From the NCBI GenBank assembly GCA_034509755.1, contig CM067555.1, positions 47,698,255 through 47,762,254 on the forward strand: DNA of 64,000 nucleotides, written 5' to 3'. Shown piece by piece: positions 46,340 through 57,185 of the stretch. Position numbers and translations under genes: made by a program. The notes under the pieces are model-generated. The model was not told where the DNA came from. It made no database searches and saw only the letters and a list, made by a program, of their open reading frames with translations. This DNA comes from Anisodus tanguticus. Lineage: Eukaryota > Streptophyta > Magnoliopsida > Solanales > Solanaceae. How positions within the stretch are numbered: position 1 is the stretch's first letter; each line of letters opens with the position of its first letter.

Positions 46340-46690
46340 AACTACGACAAGGAAAATCAATCCTTAGAAAGACAAACATTGGATTGTTTTTGTGTAACAT
46401 ATCCCTTTTTTTTCTTTGTCTATTGACTGAGTTCCCCTTTTTAGTTTGCCTTTTCCAATATGTGAGATGTGGGGATGAAGCTCCGAAGGGGAGCTAGCCT
46501 TCAAAGGCGGGCGGAACTTCACTCTTTTTTAGGAGAGTCGCCTACGTACCTTCTCTTTTCAGCAAAAAAAAGAATCAAGTCCCACGTAGTTCACGCTTAA
46601 TCGCTAAATAGATCGCGTTTAAAAACCAAATAGATTGTTTAGGAGGTATGCGACTTGGACGACGAAAGAGGGCTAGAGCGTGGGTCAGGG
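46340..46690 (+). other. Non-coding stretch between protease and RT of the Gypsy element
   Basis: About 350 bases with no retrotransposon reading, between the protease-side frame ending near 46336 and the RT-side frame. It includes GAAGCTCCGAAGGGGAGCTA, a perfect-looking short inverted pair, and a GC-richer composition. It looks like an insertion or a replaced segment. Confidence 0.45.
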
Positions 46691-46759
46691 TCAGATACGG
46701 AGGGGCAGAGAGAATGCTTCCCGATCACTCTCTCAGAGAGAGAGGATTAAACCAGACGT

Positions 46760-47870
46760 GAACGTAGAGGTGCCAGATTCAGTGGAAAAGTTTTTGGGCA
46801 AGTTCGCTGATATTATGCCACCAGAACTCCCAAAAATGTTGCCACCAATGAGGGATATTGATCATAATATTGAGTTGTTGTCTGGTTCTGTTGCCCTTGC
46901 ACAATGTCCTTATTGTATGGCTCCAAAAGAGTTGGTTGAATTGAGGAAACGAATGAATGAGTTGCTTGATGCTGGACTGATTCAACTGTCTAAGACTCCC
47001 TATGGTGCTCCTGTTTTGTTACAAAAAATCAGGATAGTTCGATGAGAATCTGATTTAATTATCGGGCTTTGAAAAAAGTGACTGTCAAGAACAAATATCC
47101 GGTGTCGTTGGTGCAAGACCTCATGGACAGACTTTCACAAGCAAGTTGGTTCACTAAGTTATATATTAGGTCTGGTTATTGGCAGGTTAGAATAGCGAAG
47201 AGTGATGAGTCTAAGACTACATGTGTAACTAGATATGGCTCATACGAGTTTCTTGTAATGTAGTTTGGCTTAACTTATGCCCCGACTAATTTCTGTAACT
47301 TCATGAATGACATGTTGTTTGAGTACTTTGATGATCTCATAGTTGTGTACTTAGATGATATAATCATTTATAGTCGCTCGTTGGATGAACGTATTCAGAA
47401 TTTGAGCAAAGTATTATCTCGGCTGCGAGAATACAAGCTCTATGTCAAGATGGAGAAATGTGAATTTTCCCAACAAGAAATTAAGTTTCGTGGTCACTTG
47501 ATGAGTCAGAATCAAGTGAGAATGGACCCAAAGAAAGCGTATGCCATTGTTGATTGGCAAGCACCAACCAGCGTAAAGGAGTTGCGTTCGTTTTTGGGTT
47601 TGGCAAATTACTATCGAAAGTTTATTGCGGGTTATTCAAAGAAGGCTGCTACTTTAGCAGATTTGTTGAAGAAAAATATTCAATGGGATTGGTCCAAAAA
47701 ATGTTACACTGCTTTTGTTTCACTGAAAGAAGCCATTGCATCGGAGACAATATTGAAGTTGTCTGACTTTGAGATGTCGTTTGAAGTGCACACTGATGCT
47801 TCCGACAAGGCTATTGGGATGTGTTGGTGCAATAAAGACATCATGTGGCCTTTGAAAGCAGAAAATTGAA
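46760..47870 (+). pseudogene. Gypsy reverse transcriptase and RNase H start, broken
   Basis: RT blocks include VELRKRMNELLDAGLI, KVTVKNKYPVSLVQDLMDRL, the catalytic VVYLDDIIIYS and VKELRSFLGLANYYRKFI. RNase H begins FEVHTDASDKAIG. In-frame stops at 47043 and 47262 and a shift near 47840 interrupt it. Confidence 0.85.
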
Positions 47871-48275
47871 CGAGCGGAGCAAAGGTATTCTACTCATGAA
47901 AAAGAGATAGTTGTTGTTGTGCATTGATGGCAAGTGTGGCGGGTTTAATTATTAGGGACTAAGTTTGGGGTGCGGACTGATAACGTTGCTAATACATTTT
48001 TCAAAATTCAAGGCAAGCTAAGTCCAAAGCAGGCTTATTGGCAGGAATTCTCGACAGAATATGACTTCGTGTGGGAGAATAAGCAGGGCAAACATAACCA
48101 GGTCGTTGATGCATTGAGTCGAAAAGAGGTATTTGCTACCATCTATTCAATTTCTCATTTGGAGTCTGATTTTATTGAGAAAATTAAACTATGTGCTACA
48201 AATGATTCATTATATGCCAAGTTAATGAGTCAAGTCTAGGATGAAACAATGAGGAAGTATTGAATCGAGGACGAT

Positions 48276-49425
48276 TTGCTCCATTTTAAAGGGGTGAGAA
48301 TCGTGGTACCTCAAGGTGGTGGACTGCGTAAAGACTTAATGGAAAAGACGCATGATACTACTTGGGCAGGTCATCCGGGTGTTGAACGGATGCTTGCTTT
48401 GTTGTCTCAGGTTTATTTCTGGCCAAAGATGGAAGATGATATAGAAGCTTATGTGAAAACTTGTTTAGTGTGTTAACTGGACAAGACTGAGCGAAAAAAT
48501 GAGGCAAGTTTGCTATAGCCTCTTCCTATTCCTGAAAGGTCGTGGATGTTCATTTCTATGGACTTTATTAGTGGGTTTCCTAAAGTGGAAGATATGGCGT
48601 CGATCATGGTGGTGGTTGATAGATTCTCAAAGTATGTTATCCTTATTGCTGCACTGGTTATTTGTTCGTTGGACGTTGCTACAGATTTTTTTATAATAAT
48701 GTGGTTAAATTCTTTGGTGTTTCAGGTGACATTGTGAGTGACAGAGATGCTCGCTTCACTGGTCAGTATTGGACAACATTGTTAAACTTGATGGGGACAG
48801 ATTTGAAGTTTTCTACTACCAATCATCCTCAAGCTGATGGGCAGACCGAAAGAATTAATCACTTACTGGAAGAATATCGGAGGCATTATGTGACTGTGAG
48901 TCACTGAAACTAGGTGGAATTGTTAGATACGACACAATTTTTCTATAATTTGTAGAAGTCATCGACAACAAAGATGAGCCCATTTGAGTTTGTTTTAGGC
49001 AGATAATATATGACTCTGCTGGATGTCGCTAAGCAAAAGAGTCAAGGCAAATGCCCTGCTGTATATCGATACGCAAGGGACAAGCATGAGATGATTGCAT
49101 AAGTGCAAGACAACTTGCGAAAGGCCAAAAATGCATGAAGAAGTATGCCGATCAACATCGAAGGTCGCTAGAATTCAATGTTGGTAACAAAGTATTGCTG
49201 AAACTTACACCACAGATTTGGAAGCAGATTGTGAGTAAGTATCGGCATAGAGGTTTGGTACCTAAGTATGATGGACTATTTGAAGTGGTTCAAAAAGTAG
49301 ACGAGGTCGCTTACAAGTTAAAGCTGCCAGAAGCGGATGCTACTTGGGAGAAAGGTTCTTTATTGTGGCAGTTTGAGAAAAAAGTGGAGGACTACCTTAA
49401 GATAGGCCTAGATGAGGGTGTCTAG
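48276..49425 (+). pseudogene. Gypsy integrase with chromodomain-like tail, broken
   Basis: The zinc-binding region reads WAGHPGVERMLALLSQVYFWP to CLVC. The catalytic core has MDFISGFPKV, VSDRDARFTGQYW and HPQADGQTERIN. The tail has GPF-like PKYDGLFEVVQKV and the chromodomain-like WEKGSLLWQFE. Stops at about 48475, 48735 and 48905 break it. Confidence 0.85.
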
Positions 49426-49445
49426 TTCAACTAGTGGGGGTGGTT

Positions 49446-50249
49446 TATTAGACCCCTATACTCGAGCATAACGGACGTCAGGCAGAGGCAGTGTCAAGGG
49501 CTTGTGCATTGCCCCTTAACATTGGCCTATGTTGGCAATGAAAGCAATGTATGGATAAGTCAAGGTGCCTGGGTGTTCGCAAGGCAGCCTTGACGAATGT
49601 CAGTGGCACGGACAGACGCATAGCATCTTGGGGCATGCATGCAAGACGAGATGGCTCAGACGGATATGAGTGTTGGCATGGGCTGGACGAGGGAAAGAGG
49701 TGCAAGTCAAAGGCATGACATGGACATGAAAGGCAAGGAAAAATAGTCTAAGTATTGGGCGACGCTAAGGAGCTGAGCTAAAGGCAGTCATGTGTGAGGC
49801 ACATGATAGACGATAGGTGGGAGGCACATGGGTGCTGACATGCGACAAGTACGTCGTGTACACATCACATGCAATGGTTATGGGCGAAATTGAGTTGCTG
49901 CTGAACTTGGGCGAAATGCCCTGAAATTAGGTTAAGTGTTTCCTTGATTTATGTAGCTGGCATGTGTCATGCATGCCCTTTGCCATTGTAACTACCACAG
50001 ACAGATTCCCTTTAAGTTTCAGAATTTTGTTAAGACATTTTGTTAAGTTGTAAGCCTTCAAATTCGTGAGTCCTCTGTATTATTGAGAATAATAAAAGGT
50101 TAGGCATTTTGGCCTGTAAACGATTGTGTCTCCATTGTTTGCTTACTGTCTCTAAAACATTCTAAGTGTCAAAAACGAGTTGAATGTTAAGGCTGAAGTT
50201 GGTTGATTGCCGTGCAGTGGTGAACTCAAAAAAAATCACTCTTGTATCA
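49446..50249 (+). repeat. 3' LTR of Gypsy element
   Basis: Starts TATTAGACCCC (TG start mutated to TA) and ends CTTGTATCA. It aligns along its whole length with the 5' LTR but with many substitutions, so the insertion is not recent. Confidence 0.9.
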
Positions 50250-50254
50250 CTTAG

Positions 50255-51365
50255 TACCCAACTTAATCACTTTTTTGAAATACATTAAGGGCTATCTCCA
50301 TCATATTTATTCATTAAAAACAAATGGAACCAAAGCACATACATAGTGGGACCATTTTAATCATTTTCTCCTTTTGATTTTGGTAATTTATTGGTATCTT
50401 AATACAAATAGTTGGTCAGATTCATTTGTTTACTTATTTTATCTGGTATATATAGATTATACGTAATTATTTATGTATCATATATGGATTATATATATAT
50501 TATACATCAATCGACTATTTTAGTTTAAAAAGTTCTGTGGGCGGTTGTTTAAGTTAATTCTTCAATTTTATTCTTCTTCATTCCATTAAATAAACATGCA
50601 TGTAAGATATTTTGGGTAGTTTTCCTATTGATTTTGGATAGTTTCATCATGAATTTGTACATGCATGTAAGATTTTTTATGATTCGGGTATGAATGTTTG
50701 TTGATAGATACGTAGGTCCATATTTAGTGTGTATACATGCTTTTTTATTTTGATTGAGTAGAGGGTGAATGAGTTCTTAATGGGAGAGTGCCGAGGTAGA
50801 ATTGATACACAGGAAGGTATTCCAATTTGATGGTATTCTGAAACGAGGGTTTATATAAATAACTAAATTAAAGAATTAAGTTCTATCTTTCCTTTTGTTG
50901 GAGGAGTTTTGATATAAATACGCCTTGCCAAAATCACTAAAATTATAACAAAAATCTTAAGGGTTTTACAGTATAGTCAAATATATGATATTCGAGAAGA
51001 ACGGGGAAGCAAGGAAAGGAGAAGGTGAATGAATCCGGTCTTGGGAGTAAAAGGTGTGCCTTAAGGCAGCGAGGGATGAAAGTATAGAATGATGCTTTGT
51101 ATGTGCGAGCTGAAATACATTTAGCATCCTTAGAGCCATTTTCTCACTTAGTTACCAACGTCCAATTCAAGTGTCACAGACAACTTTCGTATAGTTTGTG
51201 ATTGGTTGTAACCGTTAAGATTTTCTCCGGAATAAATCTTTCTCTTAATAGATCTCTTCTTATTCCTCACACCAGAATACCAAATTGTATTATTCATTTT
51301 CTCAGCTCTGTGTTGTTGTTTATATATTAAAATTTCTGCTAAATTTTAAAGGAACATTACTTACT
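50255..51365. other. Intergenic, mostly unrecognised
   Basis: Near 50345 a block GGGACCATTTTAATCATTTT resembles 21775-21795. A TA-rich run is at 50475-50510. The right part is the upstream region of the F-box pseudogene. No exon or RNA gene seen. Confidence 0.5.
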
Positions 51366-51833
51366 ATGGCTTCATCTGAACATATTGAAAGTGCTGAAGC
51401 AGTTGAAAGAAATGATGATCTTGTACTCAAGATTCTAGTGCTCCTCCCAGCAAGACCTCTGTTCAGGTTTAAATTAGTTTCTAAAAGATGACACTTTCAC
51501 TGACATGGTTGAAATTTTGAGTTCCTGTGGTGGTTTAATTTTCTGTTGCTATGCTAAACCATGGATCATAGTGTACTATGTTTGTAACCTGACTACCAAG
51601 CAATTCACCCTTCTTCCAAGTCCAGATTGGCATCATATGGGGGACTTTTGTTTGGCTTTTGACCCTTCAAAAATCACCTCACTACAAAATTCTCAATGTT
51701 GGATTTCATTATAATGAGATGTACTCTTCAGAGAAAACTCGTGGAGGCAATTACGAGATCAGTTTTCAAGACAAATTCTACTTCATTCGAGAGAAGACAC
51801 GGGAGTTTTCTTCAGCTGAGCAATCTTGTGGGT

Positions 51834-52119
51834 GTTAGGCCCAGTGGTGGATCCATATTTTTCACTCAGGGTGTTCGAAAAAAATAACAAAAGCTAAATA
51901 TAAATAACAAAAGCTAAACATAAAAAATAATATTGTCCCAGAGAATCAAACCTAGGATGTTGGACAGTTTTGAACACCCTAGACCACTTGAGCTAACTTT
52001 TTGCATTAGTTTAGAGTGTTTAAAAGTTAATATATGTACATAAACACAGAAAATATACCATAAATATACATTGTAATTGAACACCCTCACCAACACCTAA
52101 ATCCGCCCATGGTTAGGCC
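51834..52119. mobile_element. hAT-type MITE with 8-base target duplication
   Basis: Target duplication GTTAGGCC at 51834-51841 and 52112-52119. The element (51842-52111) starts CAGTGGTGGATCC and ends as the inverse of CATGGGCGGATTTAGG. An 8-base duplication and CA(G/T)-type termini are diagnostic of hAT. Non-coding. Confidence 0.88.
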
Positions 52120-52333
52120 GTAGCTTTTGCTATTTTGATATGGATACGGAGATTCTTCACTCTGACAATCCGATGCCAGAAATGGATACAGTTATGGATT
52201 ACTGGTTTGGATGTGTCAATGAGCGTTTGTATGTAGTTGGCCCTTCAGACGGAGATGGATGTCTCATTTCAACGTGTTTGTATTGGGAAACGACTATTCT
52301 TGGAGACTAAAGTATCGCGTTGACCCATTATTG

Positions 52334-53523
52334 TGTTGGGGGTTTTGCCATAATTTTCTTATCATATTTGAGTTTTACTTTTTTCTTGAATGAAAATCAA
52401 AGTATTATCATAAATTCTTTTACTTTTTCTGAAAGAAAAATATAATTCTCTTTTATACTTGGCTGTACCTTTTCTTGTGGGAAAATGTTTGGACATCTAT
52501 AAATTAAAGACCTCATTCCACAACTTGAAAACACAAAAAAGTATCCACAATGTAGTCTCTAAACGAATTTTGTTTAGAGGAGATTTTTCTCTCAATAATT
52601 TTAGAATATTTTTATTTTTACCATATGTAGGTCACTTGACCAAATTCATATTATATCACAAAGTCTTTTTCATAGTTTTCTTTGTGTCCGATTTATCGTC
52701 ATTCAAACTTTGAAATTATTAGCTTCCGCATGACGCCTGATTATTTCGACCCCAACAAGTGATATTAGAGTCAATGGTTCGAATCAATGGTTTGGCGATG
52801 TTCGGGACATATTCAAGGCGGGTTCAAATCAAGAACAGCCAATTCGGCGATAATGAAGAGTTTTGTAAAAAAAAAAGTTTGAAGTACTACATCTGGAGAC
52901 AATTTATCAACCATATTATTAATAATCCTGCTATTGCATATTTAAAAATAAAAATGAGTTTTAACTCATGCTTACTTTTAATACATAAGACTCTAGTTTT
53001 AGATCACATCTATTTTTAACTATGTCAAACATCAATGATGAAAATTATATGAAGAAGGAGGATCAAAATTATTTTGTCAGAAAATTCAAGCCAAAAAGGG
53101 GCGATTTGTTAGGGTTTTTGTCATGATTTTCTTATCGAGTTTTACTTTTCTTTTAAACAAAAATAAAGTATTACCATAAATGCTTTACTTTTTCTGAAAG
53201 GAAAATACAATTCTCTTCCATATTTGGCTATTCCTTTTCTTGTGGGAAAATGTTTGGACATCTATAAATTGAAGACCTCATTCCACAACTTGTAGACACA
53301 TAAAAGTATCCACAATGTAGTCTCTAAAGGAGTTTTGTTTAGGGGGAGATTTTTTTCTCTCAATAACTTTAGAATATTTTTATTTTTATCATATATAGGT
53401 CAATTGACCAAATCCATATTATATCTCAAAGTTTTTTTTATAGTTTTCTTTGTGTCCGATTTATCGTTATTCAAAATTTGCAATTATTAGCTTCAAATGA
53501 CGCCATGATTACTTCAACCCCAA
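52334..53523 (+). mobile_element. TRIM/SMART-like miniature LTR retrotransposon
   Basis: Two direct repeats of about 420 bases (52334-52757 and 53107-53523) flank 350 bases. The left repeat starts TGTTGGGGG and ends CCCCAACA. A primer-site-like GTGATATTAGAGTC follows the left repeat, and a purine tract CCAAAAAGGGGCGA precedes the right one. The interior has no gag-pol reading. I found no clear target duplication. The orientation is inferred from these two sites. Confidence 0.75.
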
Positions 53524-53784
53524 GGAAGTTTCAAGTAGCATTCTTTCGGTTATTACAAGGGAAGGGAATGATCTGGAACTATTTATAGCCGTCGACACAC
53601 CTCACCAAGTTATGTTAATCAACTTAAAAGATAATACTTGCAGCATGGTCTTGACTTCTAGGATATATGGTATAATACTCTTTGTAGTATTGGTCTTTAT
53701 ATATATCGTATTAATAATTGAATTATGATCGAAGGAAAAAAATCTCTATTTGATAGGGCTAAGTACAGTCTCAAGGTTGTCATA

Positions 53785-54115
53785 GTATGTGACATTTAGT
53801 AGTATCGTCAGACATATCTATAACAACTATCATCTATAACAACATTTCACTATAGGGATCAAGTTTTCTTTGGAACCGTTCTTTCACTATGTTATATTTT
53901 ATGTTTATTATAATATCATTTCGTTGTAGCAGCCAAAAACAATCCGGACAAAGGAGATCACAATCATCCTTTATAGCAATATTTTACTGTAACAATCAAG
54001 TTTTCTTTGTAATCGATTTTCGTGTTATGTTATATTATATGATCTTTATAATAACATTTTGCTATAGTAATCAAAAATATCCGGACAAACGACGTTGTTA
54101 TAGAGTTTTGTCTTT
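53785..54115. repeat. Two or more tandem copies of a MITE-like unit
   Basis: Blocks with ATAACAACATTTCACTATA, ATCAAGTTTTCTTTG, TATGTTATATT and TTTGCTATAGTAATCAAAAA plus ATCCGGACAAA recur with a spacing of about 125 bases. A single relative lies at 14690-14866. Confidence 0.65.
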
Positions 54116-54419
54116 GGATATAGAATTATGCTTTAGCATATTTAGAAGCTCTTTGAAAACCTGTTTTGTAAGAGTGGAACTTCACATATATTAGTAGTAT
54201 TGTGTTTTTATGTTTTATCTTTCATCCATTTTGTGCCTTATGAAAGGCCACCTTATTATATTCCAACAGCTGATTCCTAATCAATTGTTGAATTTAGCAC
54301 TTTATGGTTTAAAGTCTTTGTTTTATGTCTTCTTCCACATTTCTTCTTATACTGAAGGAAACAATATTAACTGTGACTCTGAGTCAGTCAGATTATTTTC
54401 CATAAGATGGATGTCACTT

Positions 54420-54510
54420 TTTTTTATGACCGTGTTATTCGAGCCCGCACCTCGACTAATTCCACGAGGTATTTGCTAAACCAGCGTCTCAAAGTGTTGC
54501 AAGGCTTGGA
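54420..54510 (-). mobile_element. SINE fragment
   Basis: Contains ATGACCGTGTTATTCGAGCC and CACCTCGACTAATTCCACG, the inverse of the 3' half of the SINE at 5584-5825. The tRNA-like head is missing. Confidence 0.6.
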
Positions 54511-55195
54511 AAAATCAAATGAATGTATGTTTATTTGCCTACTCCTTTTTCTTCTGGTTTTCAGGGGAATAAGTGCTTTCTATTAGTAAAAAGTGGTTAA
54601 AGTTTCAATCTTGGTTGGTTATATACTTATATATCACCTTTTGTGGAGCGGTAAGTTTGAAAATTTGTTGGTCTGCTCTGAACCATTAACCTTCTTGTTT
54701 ATTATCACGTGTGTACCACTATTGTATTTACCATATTTAGGGTTATGTAATTATGGTAGAACTAGTATCCCTGTTGTATAAGATTTCACATTGTACACCT
54801 ATATATATTTTCTATTGACGAAGTTTTCTTCCTTGTTTGCATTAACACATACTATGGAGAGACCTTTCACCAACACTTCTCCTTATATATATCTCATTTA
54901 TATCCAATTCCAACGAGAATAGAAAATCGTCTAACTTGTCTTGTTGTCGAAGTCTGGACTAGGAGTTTGATCTCATTGCCTATATATTTTCTTGTAGCTA
55001 CTTAATTCCTATCACAATAATAATGGGAGTTCAATATATATATATATTAATAGTTACCATGACCAAACTCTCAACTTGTAGAAACATTCAAGAAATCACA
55101 TCATCATCAAAACTCTCAACTTGTAGAAACATTCAAGAAATCATATCATCATCAACAACCACAGAGCAAACATACAAAAAGGAAAAGAAGAAATA
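54511..55195. other. Intergenic, nothing recognised
   Basis: AT-rich. A 36-base block (AACTCTCAACTTGTAGAAAC then ATTCAAGAAATCA) is repeated in tandem near 55067 and 55110. No gene evidence. Confidence 0.5.
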
Positions 55196-55269
55196 TGGCT
55201 TCGCCCGGACTCGAACCGGAGACCTTCAGTGTGTTAGACTGACGTGATAACCAACTACACCACGAAACC
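55196..55269 (-). tRNA. tRNA-Val (anticodon AAC), second copy
   Basis: Same 74-base structure as the gene at 42424-42497, with loop CTAACAC. It differs in the T loop (TTCGAGT here, TTCAAGT there). The acceptor, D and anticodon arms are the same. A TTTT stretch lies about 10 bases after the 3' end and a CAAACA motif just upstream, as expected for a working plant tRNA gene. Confidence 0.95.
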
Positions 55270-55499
55270 TGTTTGTTATTACTTGCATCAAGTTTTATAA
55301 TATTTATTGGTGTTCCAATTTAATCGGCTCAATTTGACTCTGATCAAGTTTAAGAAAGAAATTGAAACTTCTAAAATATGTGATCTTTAACATGCCTTAA
55401 TATTTATATACTATACAACTTGTAATCTTAAATATGTCATAACATTTGTGGCGCTATAAAAATGAAACAAATAAGAAAATAGTATCACATAAAACGGAA

Positions 55500-56819
55500 C
55501 AGAGGCAGTACAAGATTTGTTAATTAATTGGACACACATACGAATACAAATTACTTAAATAAATGTAGCTTATCTTTAGCTATATTGCTCTGACTTTCCT
55601 AAAATGTTGTTGAGTCTTTGTCGGATTCTCCAAATCAAAATGACTATCTTAAATGATCTGACGTACACTTGTCAACATTTTTGAGGAGTTCGAGCAACAT
55701 AAATCTTTTTGTACCCTAAAAATCTATGTCTCCATTATAACTTGATGAGAATCCTCTTTCAACTCACAATTTTTTATCATGAGTAACCAAATTAACAAGA
55801 AAATCAAAAACATCAGTGGCTATCACAGCAGAGCAACGTCTTTTTATGAAGAGTTCCTTTTTCTTGCATATTGGTCATAATTAATAACCCATGCCCTTTT
55901 TGTAAGTTCCTTCGTGACAATATTTGTGTGGCTATAAAAATACGTCATTACAGATAAAATGTAAAATTTAAAGTTAAATTATATTTAGTTCAGAATGGCG
56001 ACATTTTTTTTGGAACATACTAATAAGAAAATAATAGCACATAAAATCTTGAAGACCGTAGCATAATGGTACATATTTGTTAATTGGACGCATATATTAA
56101 TTCAACTTAATTAGAAATATGTAGTGTATCTTTAGCTATGTTGCTCGAGCCCTCCTAAAATTTTGTAGTACTCGTCTCAGGTTCTTTAAAAATACGCTAC
56201 TTTTCGAGGATCTGACACGTATCGATTGACATTTTTGAAGAGTCTGAACAACATAGATCTTTAGAAGGTTAATTTTGCATTTCCTCCATTATAACTTGAG
56301 AATCCTCATTCAGCTCACAATTATTATCATGAGTAACCAAATTAACAAGAAAATCAAAAACATCAGTGGCTATCACAGCAGAGCAACGTCTTCTTTATGA
56401 AGAGTTCCTTTTTCTTGCATATTGGTCATAATTAATAACCCATGCCCTTTTTGTAAGTTCCTTCGTGATGATATTTGTATGGCTATAGAAATACGTCATT
56501 ACAGATAAAATGTAAAATTTAAAGTTAAATTATATTTAATTCAGAATGGCGACATTTTTTTTGGAACATACTAATAAGAAAATAATAGCACATAAAATCT
56601 TGAAGACCGTAGCATAATGGTACATATTTGTTAATTGGACGCACATATTAATTCAACTTAATTAGAAATATGTAGTGTATCTTTAGCTATGTTGCTCGAG
56701 CCCTCCTAAAATTTTGTAGTACTCGTCTCAGGTTCTTTAAAAATACGCTACTTTTCGAGGATCTGACACGTATCGATTGACATTTTTGAAGAGTCTAAAC
56801 AACATAGATCTTTAGAAGG
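55500..56819 (-). pseudogene. Two tandem truncated copies of the NF-YC gene 3' end
   Basis: Units of about 551 bases begin at 55728 and 56282 (TCTCCATTATAAC and TCCTCCATTATAAC). Each holds the inverse of the last 190 or so bases of the neighbouring NF-YC gene plus about 360 bases of its 3' flank. The two copies are nearly identical to each other and share a base loss (AGAGCAACGTC where the gene has AGAGGCAACATC). They read in pieces as KRAW and DVFDF. The stretch 55500-55727 is an older, diverged copy of the flank. Confidence 0.85.
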
Positions 56820-57185
56820 CTAATTTTGCATGTCCTCCATTATAACTTGAGAATCCTCATTCAGCTCACAATTATTATCATGAGTAACCAAATTAACAAG
56901 AAAATCAAAAACATCAGTGGCTATAACAGCAGAGGCAACATCTTCTTTATGAAGTGTACTTCTTCTTTTTTCATGCATATTATTGGTCATATTAATCCAT
57001 GCCCTTTTTGTAAGTTCTTCAATGAATAACTCACATGCCTTAGAAAAAACAATGGGGGCTTCACCAGATATCATCTTCACATCATCACTTGATTTCTTCA
57101 TTATTTTCTTGATTCTTGCTAGTGGTAATGAATGTGGACCTGTTTTTCTTGAAAGCATTCTTGAATATGCACCTGCTTGCCTCAT
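56820..57185 (-). CDS. NF-YC-type (HAP5/CBF-C) histone-fold protein, 121 aa, intronless
   Basis: The protein is almost only a histone fold. Residues about 19-100 read LPLARIKKIMKKSSDDVKMI, SGEAPIVFSKACELFIEELT, KRAWINMTN, then KRRSTLHKEDVASAVIATDV and FDFLVNLV. The LPLARIKKIMK start and the AP.VF.KACE.FI helix are typical of NF-YC. NF-YC pairs with NF-YB, and the pair binds NF-YA or CO-like factors on CCAAT or related DNA in the nucleus. It lacks the long Gln-rich tail of classic NF-YC and has a loop lengthened by a few residues (NMTNNMHE), like small NF-YC-like plant paralogues. The tail is acidic. A start at 57185 gives the full first helix. It may be a divergent or lineage-specific copy. 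Confidence 0.88.
   Translation of the reverse strand: MRQAGAYSRMLSRKTGPHSLPLARIKKIMKKSSDDVKMISGEAPIVFSKACELFIEELTKRAWINMTNNMHEKRRSTLHKEDVASAVIATDVFDFLVNLVTHDNNCELNEDSQVIMEDMQN

Larger units (their letters stand above)
43886..50249 (+). mobile_element. Complete but decayed Ty3/Gypsy (chromovirus-like) retrotransposon
   Basis: 5' LTR 43886-44683 and 3' LTR 49446-50249. The primer-binding site TGGTATTAGAGC lies just after the 5' LTR. Perfect target duplication CTTAG at 43881-43885 and 50250-50254. Internal order is gag, protease, RT, RNase H, integrase, the order of Ty3/Gypsy. The integrase C-terminus continues into ATWEKGSLLWQFE, a chromodomain-like tail as in plant chromoviruses. Numerous in-frame stops and shifts make it non-functional. 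The 6.4-kb length is full for the type. Confidence 0.92.
51366..53690 (+). pseudogene. F-box (F-box-associated type) pseudogene, interrupted twice
   Basis: The start MASSEHIESAEAVE leads into an F-box (DLVLKILVLLPARPLFRFKL, then VSKR) that ends at a stop at 51489-51491, where the usual Trp codon context is lost. Further blocks in other frames continue an F-box-associated domain: LSSCGGLIFCCY, NLTTKQFTLLPSPD, then KFYFIREKTREF up to 51833; then MDYWFGCVNERLYVVGPSDG at about 52190-52250; then ITREGNDLELFIAVDT near 53550-53610. Functional relatives act as substrate receptors of SCF ubiquitin ligases. A hAT MITE (51834-52119) and a TRIM-like element (52334-53523) split the remains. The middle of the N-terminal half also seems deleted. 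Confidence 0.8.

Noticed and set aside
43886..50249. Integrated pararetrovirus (caulimovirid)
   Set aside because: Such copies are common in Solanaceae, but this element has LTRs, a 5-base target duplication and an integrase, and no movement-protein signal.
52459..53019. Small open frames in the miniature LTR element
   Set aside because: The first lies in a repeat arm and the second in the short interior; neither shows gag or pol motifs.
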